From: PCPOR2b sp965220385
GTDB taxonomy: Bacteria; Poribacteria; WGA-4E; PCPOR2b
Length of the DNA stretch: 64,000 nt
Direction of reading: 5' to 3'
Assembly: GCA_965220385.1 (NCBI GenBank)
Contig: OZ244825.1
Coordinates: 2,170,001-2,234,000 of the forward strand
The notes under the pieces were generated by a model that saw only the letters and a program-made list of their open reading frames with translations, ran no database searches and had not been told where the DNA came from. Positions 24,136-32,448 of the stretch are shown one piece after another. The number at the start of each line of letters is the position of its first letter. Position 1 is the first letter of the stretch. Position numbers and translations under genes: made by a program.

Positions 24136-25638
24136 ATGACTGAATTGACACAAAGTGACATCGACCCACGCCGTCTGGAACTGGCGTCTGACCCGTACCG
24201 TCCAGCATACCACTTTATATGCCCAGCCAACTGGATGAACGATCCGAACGGAACCATCTTCTGGAAAGACAGATACCACATCTTTTACCAGTACAATCCC
24301 AACGGGGCTTTCCACGGCACGATACATTGGGGGCACGCCTCCAGTGCGGATCTGGTCCACTGGACAGACCACCCGATTGCGTTACCGCCCGGTCCGGACG
24401 GGGCAGATCGGGACCAGTGCTACAGCGGTGCGGCGTTTATCAACAAAGAAGGGGTGCCCACATTCATCTATCACGGCTTGCCGGACGGTATCTGCCTTGC
24501 CACAAGCGACGATGATCTCCTTATCAACTGGGAAAAACACCCGGCGAACCCGATTATACCCAATCCAGGGCCCGATGACGAATATTGGGTCGGTGGTGCC
24601 CCATGCGCTTGGGTCGAAGGGGATACCTACTATGCGCTGACCGGCAACAGCGGCAATGCCCCGCCGGATGTGGCGTATCTATACACCTCTAAAGACTTTG
24701 CTAATTGGGAGTATCTGCACCCGTTCTACGAGGGAGGCACTTTCACAGAATGGGGTGAGGATTGCGGCTGCCCCGACTTTTTCCGTTTGGGAAATAAACA
24801 TGTGCTATCCTTCACCAGTCACCCGCGTGGGGCACAATTCTACATCGGCACTTACGCCAATCAACGGTTCACCCCGAAGCGGCACAAGCGACTGGCACTC
24901 GGCGATGCAGGTCGTCCGGGTGTCTACAATGAGGGTTTAACGTTGCTTGATGACAAAGGTAGGCGCATACTGTTCGGTCGCCTCCACGAAGCGCGCTATA
25001 GCTACGTCCAACGTGCCTCCGGTTGGGCGGGGATGTTTGCTCTGCCAATGGTTCTGTCGTTGTCCGATGACGAAGATTTGCTCTTAGAGCCTGTCCCAGA
25101 ACTTGAAGCGTTGCGAGGTGAGCACACGCATTTTTCTGACATCCAATTGAACGGGGACTTAGACCACCCGCTTGATGAAATCAGAGGGGATCAGTTAGAG
25201 ATTCGAGCAGTGTTTGAATGGGAGAGTGCTGAGGAGTTCGGGCTGAAAGTTTGCTGTTCTCCGGACGGCGAAGAGGAAACCCTCATCCGTTTCAACCTCA
25301 ACCCGTGGTCAGCCAACCGTGAGCCGGAAGAGATTCGCCCGCTGCGAGAGTTAATCCTGGACCCAAACCGGTCGAGCATCAGTTCAGAGGTGAGCAATCG
25401 TGAATCAGAACGATGCACATTTGATCTCCCGTACGCGGAGTCAATAGAATTGCGGGTGTTTGTGGATCGGAGTGTGGTAGAGGTTTTCGCCAATGACTGT
25501 TACTATTTGGCAAAGCGCATCTATCCTGCAAGGCCCGATAGTCTCGGCGTAGAACTATTTGCACGCGGAGGCAAGGCAACTGTGCGATCGTTGGACGTCT
25601 GGCAGATGGGAGCGATTTGGCCCCTTGCACAGCGTTGA
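24136..25638 (+). CDS. Glycoside hydrolase family 32 protein (fructosidase-like), altered acid/base motif
   Basis: 500 aa, with no signal peptide. A five-bladed propeller (about 20-325) begins with the GH32 nucleophile motif WMNDPNG and the YHIFYQYNPNG segment. A C-terminal beta-sandwich (about 350-495) ends with VFVDRSVVEVFANDCYYLAKRIYP, typical of the family. GH32 enzymes hydrolyse sucrose, levan or inulin. In most members the acid/base glutamate sits in an E-C-P-D motif; here it reads GEDCGCPDFF, so that glutamate is glycine and an acidic pair lies just before. The usual R-D-P stabiliser is also unclear. It may have changed specificity or mechanism. TTGGTG-17-TATACT at 24093-24121 is a possible promoter very close to the start. 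Confidence 0.88.
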   Translation: MTELTQSDIDPRRLELASDPYRPAYHFICPANWMNDPNGTIFWKDRYHIFYQYNPNGAFHGTIHWGHASSADLVHWTDHPIALPPGPDGADRDQCYSGAAFINKEGVPTFIYHGLPDGICLATSDDDLLINWEKHPANPIIPNPGPDDEYWVGGAPCAWVEGDTYYALTGNSGNAPPDVAYLYTSKDFANWEYLHPFYEGGTFTEWGEDCGCPDFFRLGNKHVLSFTSHPRGAQFYIGTYANQRFTPKRHKRLALGDAGRPGVYNEGLTLLDDKGRRILFGRLHEARYSYVQRASGWAGMFALPMVLSLSDDEDLLLEPVPELEALRGEHTHFSDIQLNGDLDHPLDEIRGDQLEIRAVFEWESAEEFGLKVCCSPDGEEETLIRFNLNPWSANREPEEIRPLRELILDPNRSSISSEVSNRESERCTFDLPYAESIELRVFVDRSVVEVFANDCYYLAKRIYPARPDSLGVELFARGGKATVRSLDVWQMGAIWPLAQR

Positions 25639-25652
25639 TTCGTGGTTTCAGT

Positions 25653-25877
25653 TCAGTTGTGTTCCCTGTCCTTACTCATAAAGTGATTGAGGAGTGTTTC
25701 ATTCAGTGTATCGACTCTCTTATCAATCCTTTCAATTTGAGAAGTCAGATGAATATACTGTTGCTTGACTTCTTTTATATTTTCTTTCAGAGGTTCTTTA
25801 ACAAACTTGATAATCAGTATGAACATGGTTACTACTGAAGCAACAGTTCCTATGATAGTCAAGGCTATTGGATTCAT
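25653..25877 (-). CDS. Small membrane-anchored coiled-coil protein
   Basis: 74 aa: one hydrophobic segment (about 4-25, IALTIIGTVASVVTMFILIIKF) followed by a charged helical tail with heptad-like spacing (LTSQIERIDKRVDTLNETLLNHF). The likely topology is a single N-terminal anchor with a cytoplasmic coiled coil. Function unknown. GGAGCT lies about 10 bases before the ATG. It converges on the GH32 gene, leaving only 14 bases between the stops. Small size lowers confidence, but the composition is that of a real protein. Confidence 0.55.
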   Translation of the reverse strand: MNPIALTIIGTVASVVTMFILIIKFVKEPLKENIKEVKQQYIHLTSQIERIDKRVDTLNETLLNHFMSKDREHN

Positions 25878-25899
25878 TGGTTAGAGCTCCAAAACGCGT

Positions 25900-26027
25900 T
25901 TATGGTGAATTTTACAATTAACTGGACATTTTCGAATTGTAGGAGGGAACTCCGATTTCCGACGTGTCGCGATTTGGAAATCGCTCCTACCAAAGAGGTG
26001 TCAATGTGTTTTCATAATTCACCATAA
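25900..26027. repeat. MITE-like element, copy 3 (clearest ends)
   Basis: 128 bp with perfect 12-bp terminal inverted repeats, TTATGGTGAATT at 25900-25911 and AATTCACCATAA at 26016-26027. The interior is nearly palindromic (GTAGGAG...CGATTTCC with GGAAATCG...CTCCTAC). It has no coding capacity. It is the best-preserved copy of the family also seen at 16597, 16698 and 29248. Confidence 0.75.
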
Positions 26028-26186
26028 TTATATCAAAGAGATACCCTCTGCTACTGCGTTCACGATCTATTATCTTGGTGATTAACTGTGAATTGTATCA
26101 CAAACACCGATATAACATCAACTATATATGTTGAGTCGTACCCAATTTCCAATAGATGGCAATTTGGATTAAAGGAGGTGGTTTCA

Positions 26187-26975
26187 ATGGGTGAAAGGAA
26201 AGGCGAAGCGTTTGAAGAAAATCTAACACAACTTGAGCACGATGGATTTCTGCTTATCAAGAACGCCCTCGATATGGAGACCGTTCAGAAATGGCGGCAT
26301 AGTCTGTATGGACGCTACGAGCGAGGAGATTATGACCGTAGAAACAGTGTCGGCAATGTGTCATATAACCAACTCTTGGAGCAGGAACCGGAGATGACGA
26401 GGGCACTTATCGCACATCCCAGTGTCGCACCCTACCTGAAAGCCACGCTGGGAAAGCAGTGCCAACTCCGTAGTGTCCGCGCACACCTGAACCCCGACGA
26501 CTATACACAGGAATGGCACATGGACTTCTACGATTACTGGTATCAACAGGAGAAAGCCGATGCAGGACGTTTTGTCCAAGGGTTCTGTATGAACACCACA
26601 TTTTACCTAACCGATAACACGCCGGAGCGAGCCCGTCTCACCTTTGTCAAAGACCTCTGCCATCGGGCGATTCCCGAAGAACTTCGGGAACACCTCTGGT
26701 ACAGGGACGACCGAAACAATCCGTTCCAGCGTTGGTGCGACGAACAACCACATGTAGACCTGTATCCAATGAGCGGGGATGCGGTGGTCTTCTACAGTCA
26801 TCTGCCCCACCAAGGTGCTAAAATGGGACCCGATCCCGAAGGCGAGATTCGTGGGAATATCGTTTTCCACTACCAACAAAACCCGATGTATCCCGGTATT
26901 CGCTTTGTCAGCCACCCACAGGTTACGCTCGATGCCCTCGGTTATGACGGCACTTTTCCCTTTGCAGATAGTTGA
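26187..26975 (+). CDS. Phytanoyl-CoA dioxygenase (PhyH)-family oxygenase
   Basis: 262 aa, an Fe(II)/2-oxoglutarate-dependent hydroxylase-type enzyme. The double-stranded beta-helix metal triad is visible: H111 and D113 in EWHMDFYDYW, and the distal His (about 208) in HLPHQGAK, followed by the 2-oxoglutarate arginine region IRGNIVFHYQ. The N-terminus has the family opening EENLTQLEHDGFLLIKNALD. The substrate is unknown. PhyH paralogues are greatly expanded in Poribacteria and Planctomycetes. The ATG at 26187 is chosen because AAAGGAGGTG stands 8 bases before it. The frame is open further upstream without a better site. Confidence 0.87.
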   Translation: MGERKGEAFEENLTQLEHDGFLLIKNALDMETVQKWRHSLYGRYERGDYDRRNSVGNVSYNQLLEQEPEMTRALIAHPSVAPYLKATLGKQCQLRSVRAHLNPDDYTQEWHMDFYDYWYQQEKADAGRFVQGFCMNTTFYLTDNTPERARLTFVKDLCHRAIPEELREHLWYRDDRNNPFQRWCDEQPHVDLYPMSGDAVVFYSHLPHQGAKMGPDPEGEIRGNIVFHYQQNPMYPGIRFVSHPQVTLDALGYDGTFPFADS

Positions 26976-27261
26976 TAAGTATAAACATTTTCCGCTCATG
27001 TTAAGAAATGGTGCAACAGAAACCGAGTTTTTTCTTCAAAACTCGGTTTCTTCCTGTGTTCCGCTCGTTCCGCAAGTCCCGACTTGTCCCCGATACATCC
27101 CCGATGAATCGGGACTAAGAAGCGAGAGCAGGCAGGCGGGATCCTCGGAACGGGAGCGGAATCCCGACGTATCGGGACGAGAATCCCTGATGAGCCGGGA
27201 CTTGCACTTTCTTTTTACATGAACCACATTTTCATAATAATGACAACGGAGGATATACCTT
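26976..27261. repeat. Intergenic palindromic repeats
   Basis: Contains the hairpin at 27020-27049, then a larger inverted arrangement: GCAAGTCCCGACTTG near 27078 against GCCGGGACTTGC near 27198. Several CCCGATNNATCGGG units lie between them. Similar CCGATTTATCGGG-type units occur at 5880, 16765, 38675 and 44440, so this is a dispersed repeat family. No gene seen. Confidence 0.55.
27020..27049. terminator. Perfect 12-bp hairpin after the PhyH gene
   Basis: AAACCGAGTTTT (27020-27031) pairs exactly with AAAACTCGGTTT (27038-27049) around a six-base loop. The stem is AT-rich at the base and the following tract CTTCC is a poor T-run, so it may be a repeat rather than an efficient terminator. Confidence 0.4.
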
Positions 27262-28326
27262 ATGGCAACATTTCGTCCCAAAGTCTTAGTTGCTTGTGAT
27301 GAACGTGTCCGCAATTCCTACCTACCACCCGAAGAAATAGAACGACTTGAAACCTTCGCTGATTGGGAGTGGTTCTCCTGTGAAGGCGGAAGCATCTACA
27401 CCACGAACGAAAATCCCGAAGCAGCAGCAGAACTCAGTGAACACCTCAGCGAGGCCAACGGTCTGGTTGTGTGTCACGGTTGCCCCACAGTTACGCCGGA
27501 GGTCTTGGATGCCGCACCAAATCTGAAAATTATCGGTGAATTGGAGGGGGATCGTTTTGCCAGCCGGATTGATCTGGAAGCTGCATGGGAGCGGGGAATC
27601 CGCACCGTGGATACCACCAACGGCTCCTCCTATCCAGTCTCGGAATGGGCGTTGGGGCTTATCCTGATTGCGTTACGCAACGCGGGAGCCCAATTCCGTC
27701 GCATCATCGCCGGTGAGACGACGCGAGATAACAGCGCGCTCGAATATGCCGGTGGATTACTCACCGGTAAGCGGGTTGGATTGATAGGGGGCGGGAATAT
27801 GGGCAGGCGCCTGATCAAATTCCTCCGTCCCTTTGAGGTCGATATCTGGGTGCACGATCCCTATCTACCGCGGGAGATGGCGGAAGCGGTCGGCTTTCTG
27901 CAAACCTCGCTGGATAATCTGCTGTCGCAGTGCGATGTCATCGTCTGTGTCGCGCCGTTGACGCCGGGAACGGAACGCATGATCGGGGAACGCGAACTGA
28001 ATCTAATAAAATCCGGCGCAGCGTTAGTCAATGTCTCGCGTGGTCCAATTATTGATCCTGACGCGCTGATTGCACGCCTCAAACGCGGGGATATCACCGC
28101 TGGGTTAGATGTCTTTGATCCTGAACCGATTCCGCCCGATAGTGAAATTATCCATCTCCCCAATGTCTTCCTTACGCCGCACTTTGCTGCTTTCACCGGC
28201 GACGCCTATCCGCACTTCTTTGAGTTAATGGTAGACGAGTTAGATCGGTTCTTTCACGGTCACGAAACACTCTTCGATCTGACACCGCGCTCTCTTGCGA
28301 ATCGTACCGGTGCTGAACCAGTTTAG
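27262..28326 (+). CDS. D-isomer-specific 2-hydroxyacid dehydrogenase
   Basis: 354 aa. Reduces a 2-keto acid, or oxidises a D-2-hydroxy acid, with NAD(P). The split N-terminal catalytic domain is followed by the Rossmann domain with GLIGGGNMGRRL (about 173-184) and the D-binding HDPYLP. The catalytic Arg lies in LVNVSRGPIIDPDAL (about 256), the Glu in DVFDPEPIP, and the His in TPHFAAFTGDA. Family members include phosphoglycerate, glyoxylate and formate dehydrogenases. The long N-terminal part (EGGSIYTTNENPEAAAEL) does not match SerA. It stands between two PhyH genes in the same orientation, suggesting a shared small-molecule route. GGAGGATATACC precedes the ATG. Confidence 0.87.
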   Translation: MATFRPKVLVACDERVRNSYLPPEEIERLETFADWEWFSCEGGSIYTTNENPEAAAELSEHLSEANGLVVCHGCPTVTPEVLDAAPNLKIIGELEGDRFASRIDLEAAWERGIRTVDTTNGSSYPVSEWALGLILIALRNAGAQFRRIIAGETTRDNSALEYAGGLLTGKRVGLIGGGNMGRRLIKFLRPFEVDIWVHDPYLPREMAEAVGFLQTSLDNLLSQCDVIVCVAPLTPGTERMIGERELNLIKSGAALVNVSRGPIIDPDALIARLKRGDITAGLDVFDPEPIPPDSEIIHLPNVFLTPHFAAFTGDAYPHFFELMVDELDRFFHGHETLFDLTPRSLANRTGAEPV

Positions 28327-28405
28327 GTGGGAACTCCAAATGCACTGAAAAACTCTGCCCGCGAAAAATCGGCCAATCTTTTCACGGATGAAAAAGGAGT
28401 TAATC

Positions 28406-29215
28406 ATGACACCAGACGAAGAAAAAGTGCACTTTGATACATTCGGATTCATTATCAGGCGAGGGCTCTTTGGAGCGGAGCAGATGCAAAAATTCTCACA
28501 CTGGTTTGACGAGGGATGCGATGTCCAGTGTGGTCATTTCACAGGCGAAAGGCAAATCGGCTATCCCGGACTCAGCATACATGAGGAATTCTGTCATCAC
28601 TACCTCGACGACCCACGAATTCTGGATACGCTGGAAAACCTAATGGGTGAGGGTTTCATGCTAGTCGCCTCAGATGCCCAGCGGCATTCAGGAAACTCCC
28701 ATTGGCATCAAGATACGGTCATTCCGATGGAAGAGGGCAAAGCAAGTGAGTACTTGATGCTCAAGGTGATTATGTATCTGGACGACCATAGCGAGGGACC
28801 GGGATGTTTGTGGCTGCTTCCGGGAAGTCACAGGCGAGGTTACGCTGAGTCGATACGCGAGTTGATAGGGATGGGAAATCCCACCGACGTCGATACATTG
28901 ACCCCAGCCGGTGTGCCACCAACCGATTTCCCCGGTGCAATTCCCACCAAGACCCGTCCGGGGGATATCATCTTTTTCAATCAGAAGTTGGCGCATTCAT
29001 CGTGGGGCGGGCAGCCGGGTCGGCGATTTTTAGGACTCACCTTCGGCACGAAGCCGGCCGAGGATTGGCAGGTTGAGTGGCTCGTCCATCATGGCGAGCG
29101 GTGGAAAACAATGTGTAGAAATGAGCGGCAGTCGCAGTTCCCCGATCACTTGGTCAGAACCGCAGGTACGCGTCGTCAACATTTGATTGAGTTTATGTAC
29201 AGCAGGGGATACTGA
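28406..29215 (+). CDS. Phytanoyl-CoA dioxygenase (PhyH)-family oxygenase
   Basis: 269 aa. The iron-binding facial triad is H101 and D103 (SHWHQDTVIP) with a distal His (about 197) in QKLAHSSWGG, followed by the 2-oxoglutarate Arg in QPGRRFLGLTF. The N-terminal DEEKVHFDTFGFIIRRGLF is the family opening. A WLLPGSHR element before the distal His is typical of the group that acts on small organic acids or secondary metabolites. The ATG at 28406 has AAAAGGAGTTAAT upstream. It lies 79 bases after the 2-hydroxyacid dehydrogenase and is probably co-transcribed. It is not closely similar to the neighbour at 26187. Confidence 0.87.
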   Translation: MTPDEEKVHFDTFGFIIRRGLFGAEQMQKFSHWFDEGCDVQCGHFTGERQIGYPGLSIHEEFCHHYLDDPRILDTLENLMGEGFMLVASDAQRHSGNSHWHQDTVIPMEEGKASEYLMLKVIMYLDDHSEGPGCLWLLPGSHRRGYAESIRELIGMGNPTDVDTLTPAGVPPTDFPGAIPTKTRPGDIIFFNQKLAHSSWGGQPGRRFLGLTFGTKPAEDWQVEWLVHHGERWKTMCRNERQSQFPDHLVRTAGTRRQHLIEFMYSRGY

Positions 29216-29247
29216 TGCGTTTTTTGAGCGCACAAATCTAATGGCTA

Positions 29248-29470
29248 TTATGGTGAATTCTAAAAACAGATAGACACTTTCGCCCCCGGTAGGTGCGGTT
29301 TCCAACCGTGCCGCATTCAATCCTACCCGGTAGGTGCGGTTTCCAACCGCACCGAATAGGCGCAGTTAGAAACGGCGCCTACCAGACGGGAGAGGGGGTA
29401 GGGGGTTAAGTGCTCATCTGTAATGTATAAGTAATTCTAAAATCTACCATAATTCTAAGGTTCACTATAA
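29248..29470. repeat. MITE-like element, copy 4
   Basis: Starts TTATGGTGAATTCTAAAAAC then AGATAGACACTTTCG, and ends TTCACTATAA (29461-29470), the near-perfect inverse of the start. Inside, the GGTAGGTGCGGTTTCCAACCG unit occurs twice in tandem (29290 and 29328), so this copy is longer than copy 3. No coding capacity. Confidence 0.7.
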
Positions 29471-29560
29471 TACGATTCCGCAGCCCCAATACTTCGTGAG
29501 CCAAAGCAGCTCGCGTACGTTGACGAATCACCTTCTATTCGGATACCCCTCACATAGCTT

Positions 29561-30529
29561 TCACCCACGCTTCAGGGTGTCCTCCAGCCCCATAAGTGTG
29601 GCGTACATTATCTGTACTCGCTGCATCGGGATTGAGCGTTCCTGTGCCTCTCCAAGGATAGGACCGACACACGCCTGAAATTCTGTGGGTATGCCTTTCT
29701 GTATATCTTGGAGGGCGGAGTGCGTCGATTGGCTGCCAGCCAAGGGCGATGTCAAAACCTTTTCGATCGCTTCTTCTGCGGTGCCTTCACACCACGCTTT
29801 GACATGGTAAGGTCCGAGATCTATCAGAGGAATTTCTTTCGCTGCAGCCAGTGCCTGAAGTTCTCTGACCATACCAGTATACTCTGTAACCAACTGTCTG
29901 TTGGACATAACACCGGCATTGTTCCGTCTAGAGAGCGTAGCAAGCAGCCCGATAGGTATCCAACCCACCATCTTCGACCACGTGGCGGAGAGGATAACGT
30001 TGGAGGTTTGTGTGATAAGCCCTGCCCGCTGAAAAAGATTCACAATCTCGTCAACACGTCCTGATGTGCCTCCATCCAATTCCCCAAATTGCGTACCTCC
30101 GTCGTATGTCCAGTTCACAACCCCCGGCGTTGGGCGCTCGCCTGCAACGACGGCAAGGCCACCAACCACCTTCTCCCCTCCAAAGACATCTACCAATAGC
30201 TCGTCTTTCACTACGCCGTTCTGTAGAGAAGTTGCAAAATCTCGGACCTGTATATGCTCCGTGATCGCGAGTGCTGCTTGTGTGTCTTGGGCTTTCACAG
30301 TGTAGATGAGAATATCGCACTCTCGGATGCCTTTGGGATCATCAGTTGCATCAATCTGGACGGTGAACTCCTGAAGTCCAGTCAGGCGTAGCGTACGCTG
30401 TCTCTGGATCTCATCAATATGCACACCCGGACGGCCCACAACGGTTACATCGCACTCCCCTTTTCGAGCCAAGAGGGCGGCAATGGTGCCACCAAGTCCG
30501 CCCGGTCCAACAATCACTACCTTTTTCAT
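29561..30529 (-). CDS. Ketopantoate reductase-family protein (ApbA/PanE-like)
   Basis: 322 aa. The N-terminal Rossmann fold has VGPGGLGGTIAALLAR. A YTVKAQDTQAAL segment matches the family's conserved lysine (K-x-x-Q/D) motif, followed by LQNGV and a second catalytic lysine in ATWSKMVGWIP. The C-terminal helical domain contains HSALQDIQKGIPTE, the usual S-x-x-x-D-x-x-x-G-x-x-T-E motif of PanE. It uses NADPH to reduce ketopantoate to pantoate or a similar 2-keto acid. With only one gene and no panB/panC beside it, the exact substrate is open. It is followed 18 bases upstream by the nucleosidase gene, on the same strand. Confidence 0.82.
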   Translation of the reverse strand: MKKVVIVGPGGLGGTIAALLARKGECDVTVVGRPGVHIDEIQRQRTLRLTGLQEFTVQIDATDDPKGIRECDILIYTVKAQDTQAALAITEHIQVRDFATSLQNGVVKDELLVDVFGGEKVVGGLAVVAGERPTPGVVNWTYDGGTQFGELDGGTSGRVDEIVNLFQRAGLITQTSNVILSATWSKMVGWIPIGLLATLSRRNNAGVMSNRQLVTEYTGMVRELQALAAAKEIPLIDLGPYHVKAWCEGTAEEAIEKVLTSPLAGSQSTHSALQDIQKGIPTEFQACVGPILGEAQERSIPMQRVQIMYATLMGLEDTLKRG

Positions 30530-30547
30530 AACTTCTTCCGGTCCTTT

Positions 30548-31234
30548 CTACTCTGTGTCTGTGTGACCTATCCAAGATGTAATGAGAGTCGCGAGATTAT
30601 TCATCGCAAGTTCCAAATTCTCGGCGAAATCGGCTGCGGCGGTGTGATTTGCTGTATCGGTTACACCTCGGATTTCAACAAACGGAACGCCGCTGAACGC
30701 ACACGCCCTTGCGCCGCCAGCTCCCTCCCATGCTACAGCCAGTGCCCCCGTGGATTCATGCAGTTCTTTTCTTCGTTCAGTTTCTATCACATCTTCATCC
30801 CCGCTCGCTATAGGACCAAAGTGGCCCCTGAACGAGTGGAGTGACTCTGATACAGATCTGAGATCTGCTATTGTAGTCCCCGCGCCGTCGAATTTCGGCA
30901 GGGGGCGTGTATTAAACTTGTTATTATAATCGTGTTCTACGGTTGTAGTTGCGACAACAATATCTCCAACACATACCCCATCCCCCAACGCGCCAGCCGC
31001 CCCGGCACAAATAATCACATCCCAGTCTCTACAGGTGTCTAACAAATGCTGTGTTTGGAGGGCAAATTGAGCTTTCCCCAACCCGCCCGGTGCAAGGGTC
31101 ACATGCACATCAGAAAGCTGCACAACTGAAAGCTTACCTATCATCGAACTTTCGGCGCGGAAACCTCGCTTGGCGAAGGCCTGTAAGAGTAGATCTAACT
31201 CTTCTTTCATTGGGGCAACGATGAGTCTTCTCAT
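30548..31234 (-). CDS. Purine nucleoside phosphorylase-superfamily nucleosidase (MTA/SAH- or futalosine-hydrolase-like)
   Basis: 228 aa. The fold is clear from CAGAAGALGDGVCVGDIVVATTTVEHDYN (glycine-rich strand and ribose-binding region) and from the active-site segment VAWEGAGGARACAFSGVPFVEIRGVTDTAN. The last part has E and the D-equivalent RGVTDxAN motif used for the purine leaving group. Members cleave 5'-methylthioadenosine, S-adenosylhomocysteine or futalosine. In MTA/SAH nucleosidase the motif reads MEG/A-x-A; here it is WEGAGG, which leans toward a less usual specificity. It is likely co-transcribed with the ketopantoate reductase-like gene. Confidence 0.78.
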   Translation of the reverse strand: MRRLIVAPMKEELDLLLQAFAKRGFRAESSMIGKLSVVQLSDVHVTLAPGGLGKAQFALQTQHLLDTCRDWDVIICAGAAGALGDGVCVGDIVVATTTVEHDYNNKFNTRPLPKFDGAGTTIADLRSVSESLHSFRGHFGPIASGDEDVIETERRKELHESTGALAVAWEGAGGARACAFSGVPFVEIRGVTDTANHTAAADFAENLELAMNNLATLITSWIGHTDTE

Positions 31235-31370
31235 ACAAGATATTATAGCATCAGAAGGGAGAACGTAGAATTAAAAAGATTGCTCGCCCAACTCTTCCAC
31301 GTTTTCGCCATGTCACTGGATTCAACGAGAGATCTGAGTGTTGAGAAAATTGCAACTGTGGATTTAGCAG

Positions 31371-31399
31371 TTGTTGAAAATGTCCAAAATTGGTATAAT
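31371..31399 (+). promoter_or_regulatory. Sigma-70-type promoter for the M14 peptidase
   Basis: TTGTTG (31371-31376), 17 bases, perfect TATAAT (31394-31399), 35 bases before the start codon of the peptidase gene. Confidence 0.55.
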
Positions 31400-31433
31400 A
31401 TCGTTATATACTCACTGACCACGGAGCGGATCA

Positions 31434-32420
31434 ATGGTTGATAATCGTAAAGAGCAGAACGTTACAAGCGATTGGTGGCTTGGGATGCCTCGTACCGTCG
31501 AGCCGAAGATCTTGGAATGGCTGGAAAAATATCCGGACCGATTGGAAGTACATCACACCACACAGTACACAGGACATAAAATCTACGCCCTGACTGTAAC
31601 GAATAGAACGGTCTCGGAGGCAGAAAAGAAAAAGCTGTTGACCACTGTTTCCCACGGGCATGAGCCAGCGGGCACTGCAGCGATTATGAACTTCATTAAT
31701 CAGCTGCTCACAGGCAAACACCTCAACGGGAATAAGACAGATCTACCCCTGGGTACGCTCCTTGATGAAACGCTGCTGACCTTCATCCCGATTGCGAATC
31801 CCGATGGGCGTTCACGCGCGCCCGTTGACTGCTGGGACGGTTCCATCTACAACGCTAACGAGTTTTTCGACTACATGAAAGGTTGGCGCGCAGATGGCAG
31901 CCGATTCGATTGGCCCGAACCCCGCGTGTGGAAGCAGAGCGAGGAAAATGTTGAGCGTGTTGGAATCACTTATGCACAGATCGATGAAGATACCTACGCC
32001 GAAAATTTCTGGGCACCGGAGGGAACGCAGTATAACGCATTGATGGAGCAACTTGGAGAAATCTATTACTACGATGCACTCTTAGACCTACACCAGACCT
32101 ACGAGCAGGAAGAACACTACGATACCTTTGTGCAATACGCCGACGCTGAATGGATGCCGAAAGCACAGCAGGAGTATTCACTCGCTTGGGGCGAAGCGAT
32201 ACAGGAGGTCTTTGAAGATATCGGTGCCAACTTCAGCGGGGTTCATACCGGCGGTGATGAACGCTGGATTATCCACCAATTTTCTGTCAAATATGGAACC
32301 CCCAATCTGCTCTTTGAAGTTCAAAACAACCATCTCAATACACCGATGGACGAGCAACTTCTTTACGCCGAAACTATCATCCGCGGCAGCGTTGAATGGT
32401 TGCTGCACGGCACAAGTTAA
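31434..32420 (+). CDS. M14-family zinc carboxypeptidase-like protein
   Basis: 328 aa, without a signal peptide. The zinc site is H74-x2-E77 (SHGHEPAG) and a later His in LLDLHQTYEQ (about 222). The NPDGRSRA substrate-binding motif (about 121) and the catalytic Glu in LLFEVQNN (about 301) complete an M14 active site. Family enzymes remove C-terminal residues from peptides or cleave amide bonds in other compounds such as peptidoglycan fragments or succinyl amino acids. It is short and lacks a propeptide. The start is possibly GTG/ATG at 31434 with CGGAGCGG upstream. The enolase-superfamily gene follows after 28 bases, so the two are probably one operon. Confidence 0.82.
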   Translation: MVDNRKEQNVTSDWWLGMPRTVEPKILEWLEKYPDRLEVHHTTQYTGHKIYALTVTNRTVSEAEKKKLLTTVSHGHEPAGTAAIMNFINQLLTGKHLNGNKTDLPLGTLLDETLLTFIPIANPDGRSRAPVDCWDGSIYNANEFFDYMKGWRADGSRFDWPEPRVWKQSEENVERVGITYAQIDEDTYAENFWAPEGTQYNALMEQLGEIYYYDALLDLHQTYEQEEHYDTFVQYADAEWMPKAQQEYSLAWGEAIQEVFEDIGANFSGVHTGGDERWIIHQFSVKYGTPNLLFEVQNNHLNTPMDEQLLYAETIIRGSVEWLLHGTS

Positions 32421-32448
32421 ATCATAACTAACCCACAGGAGCATTCCT

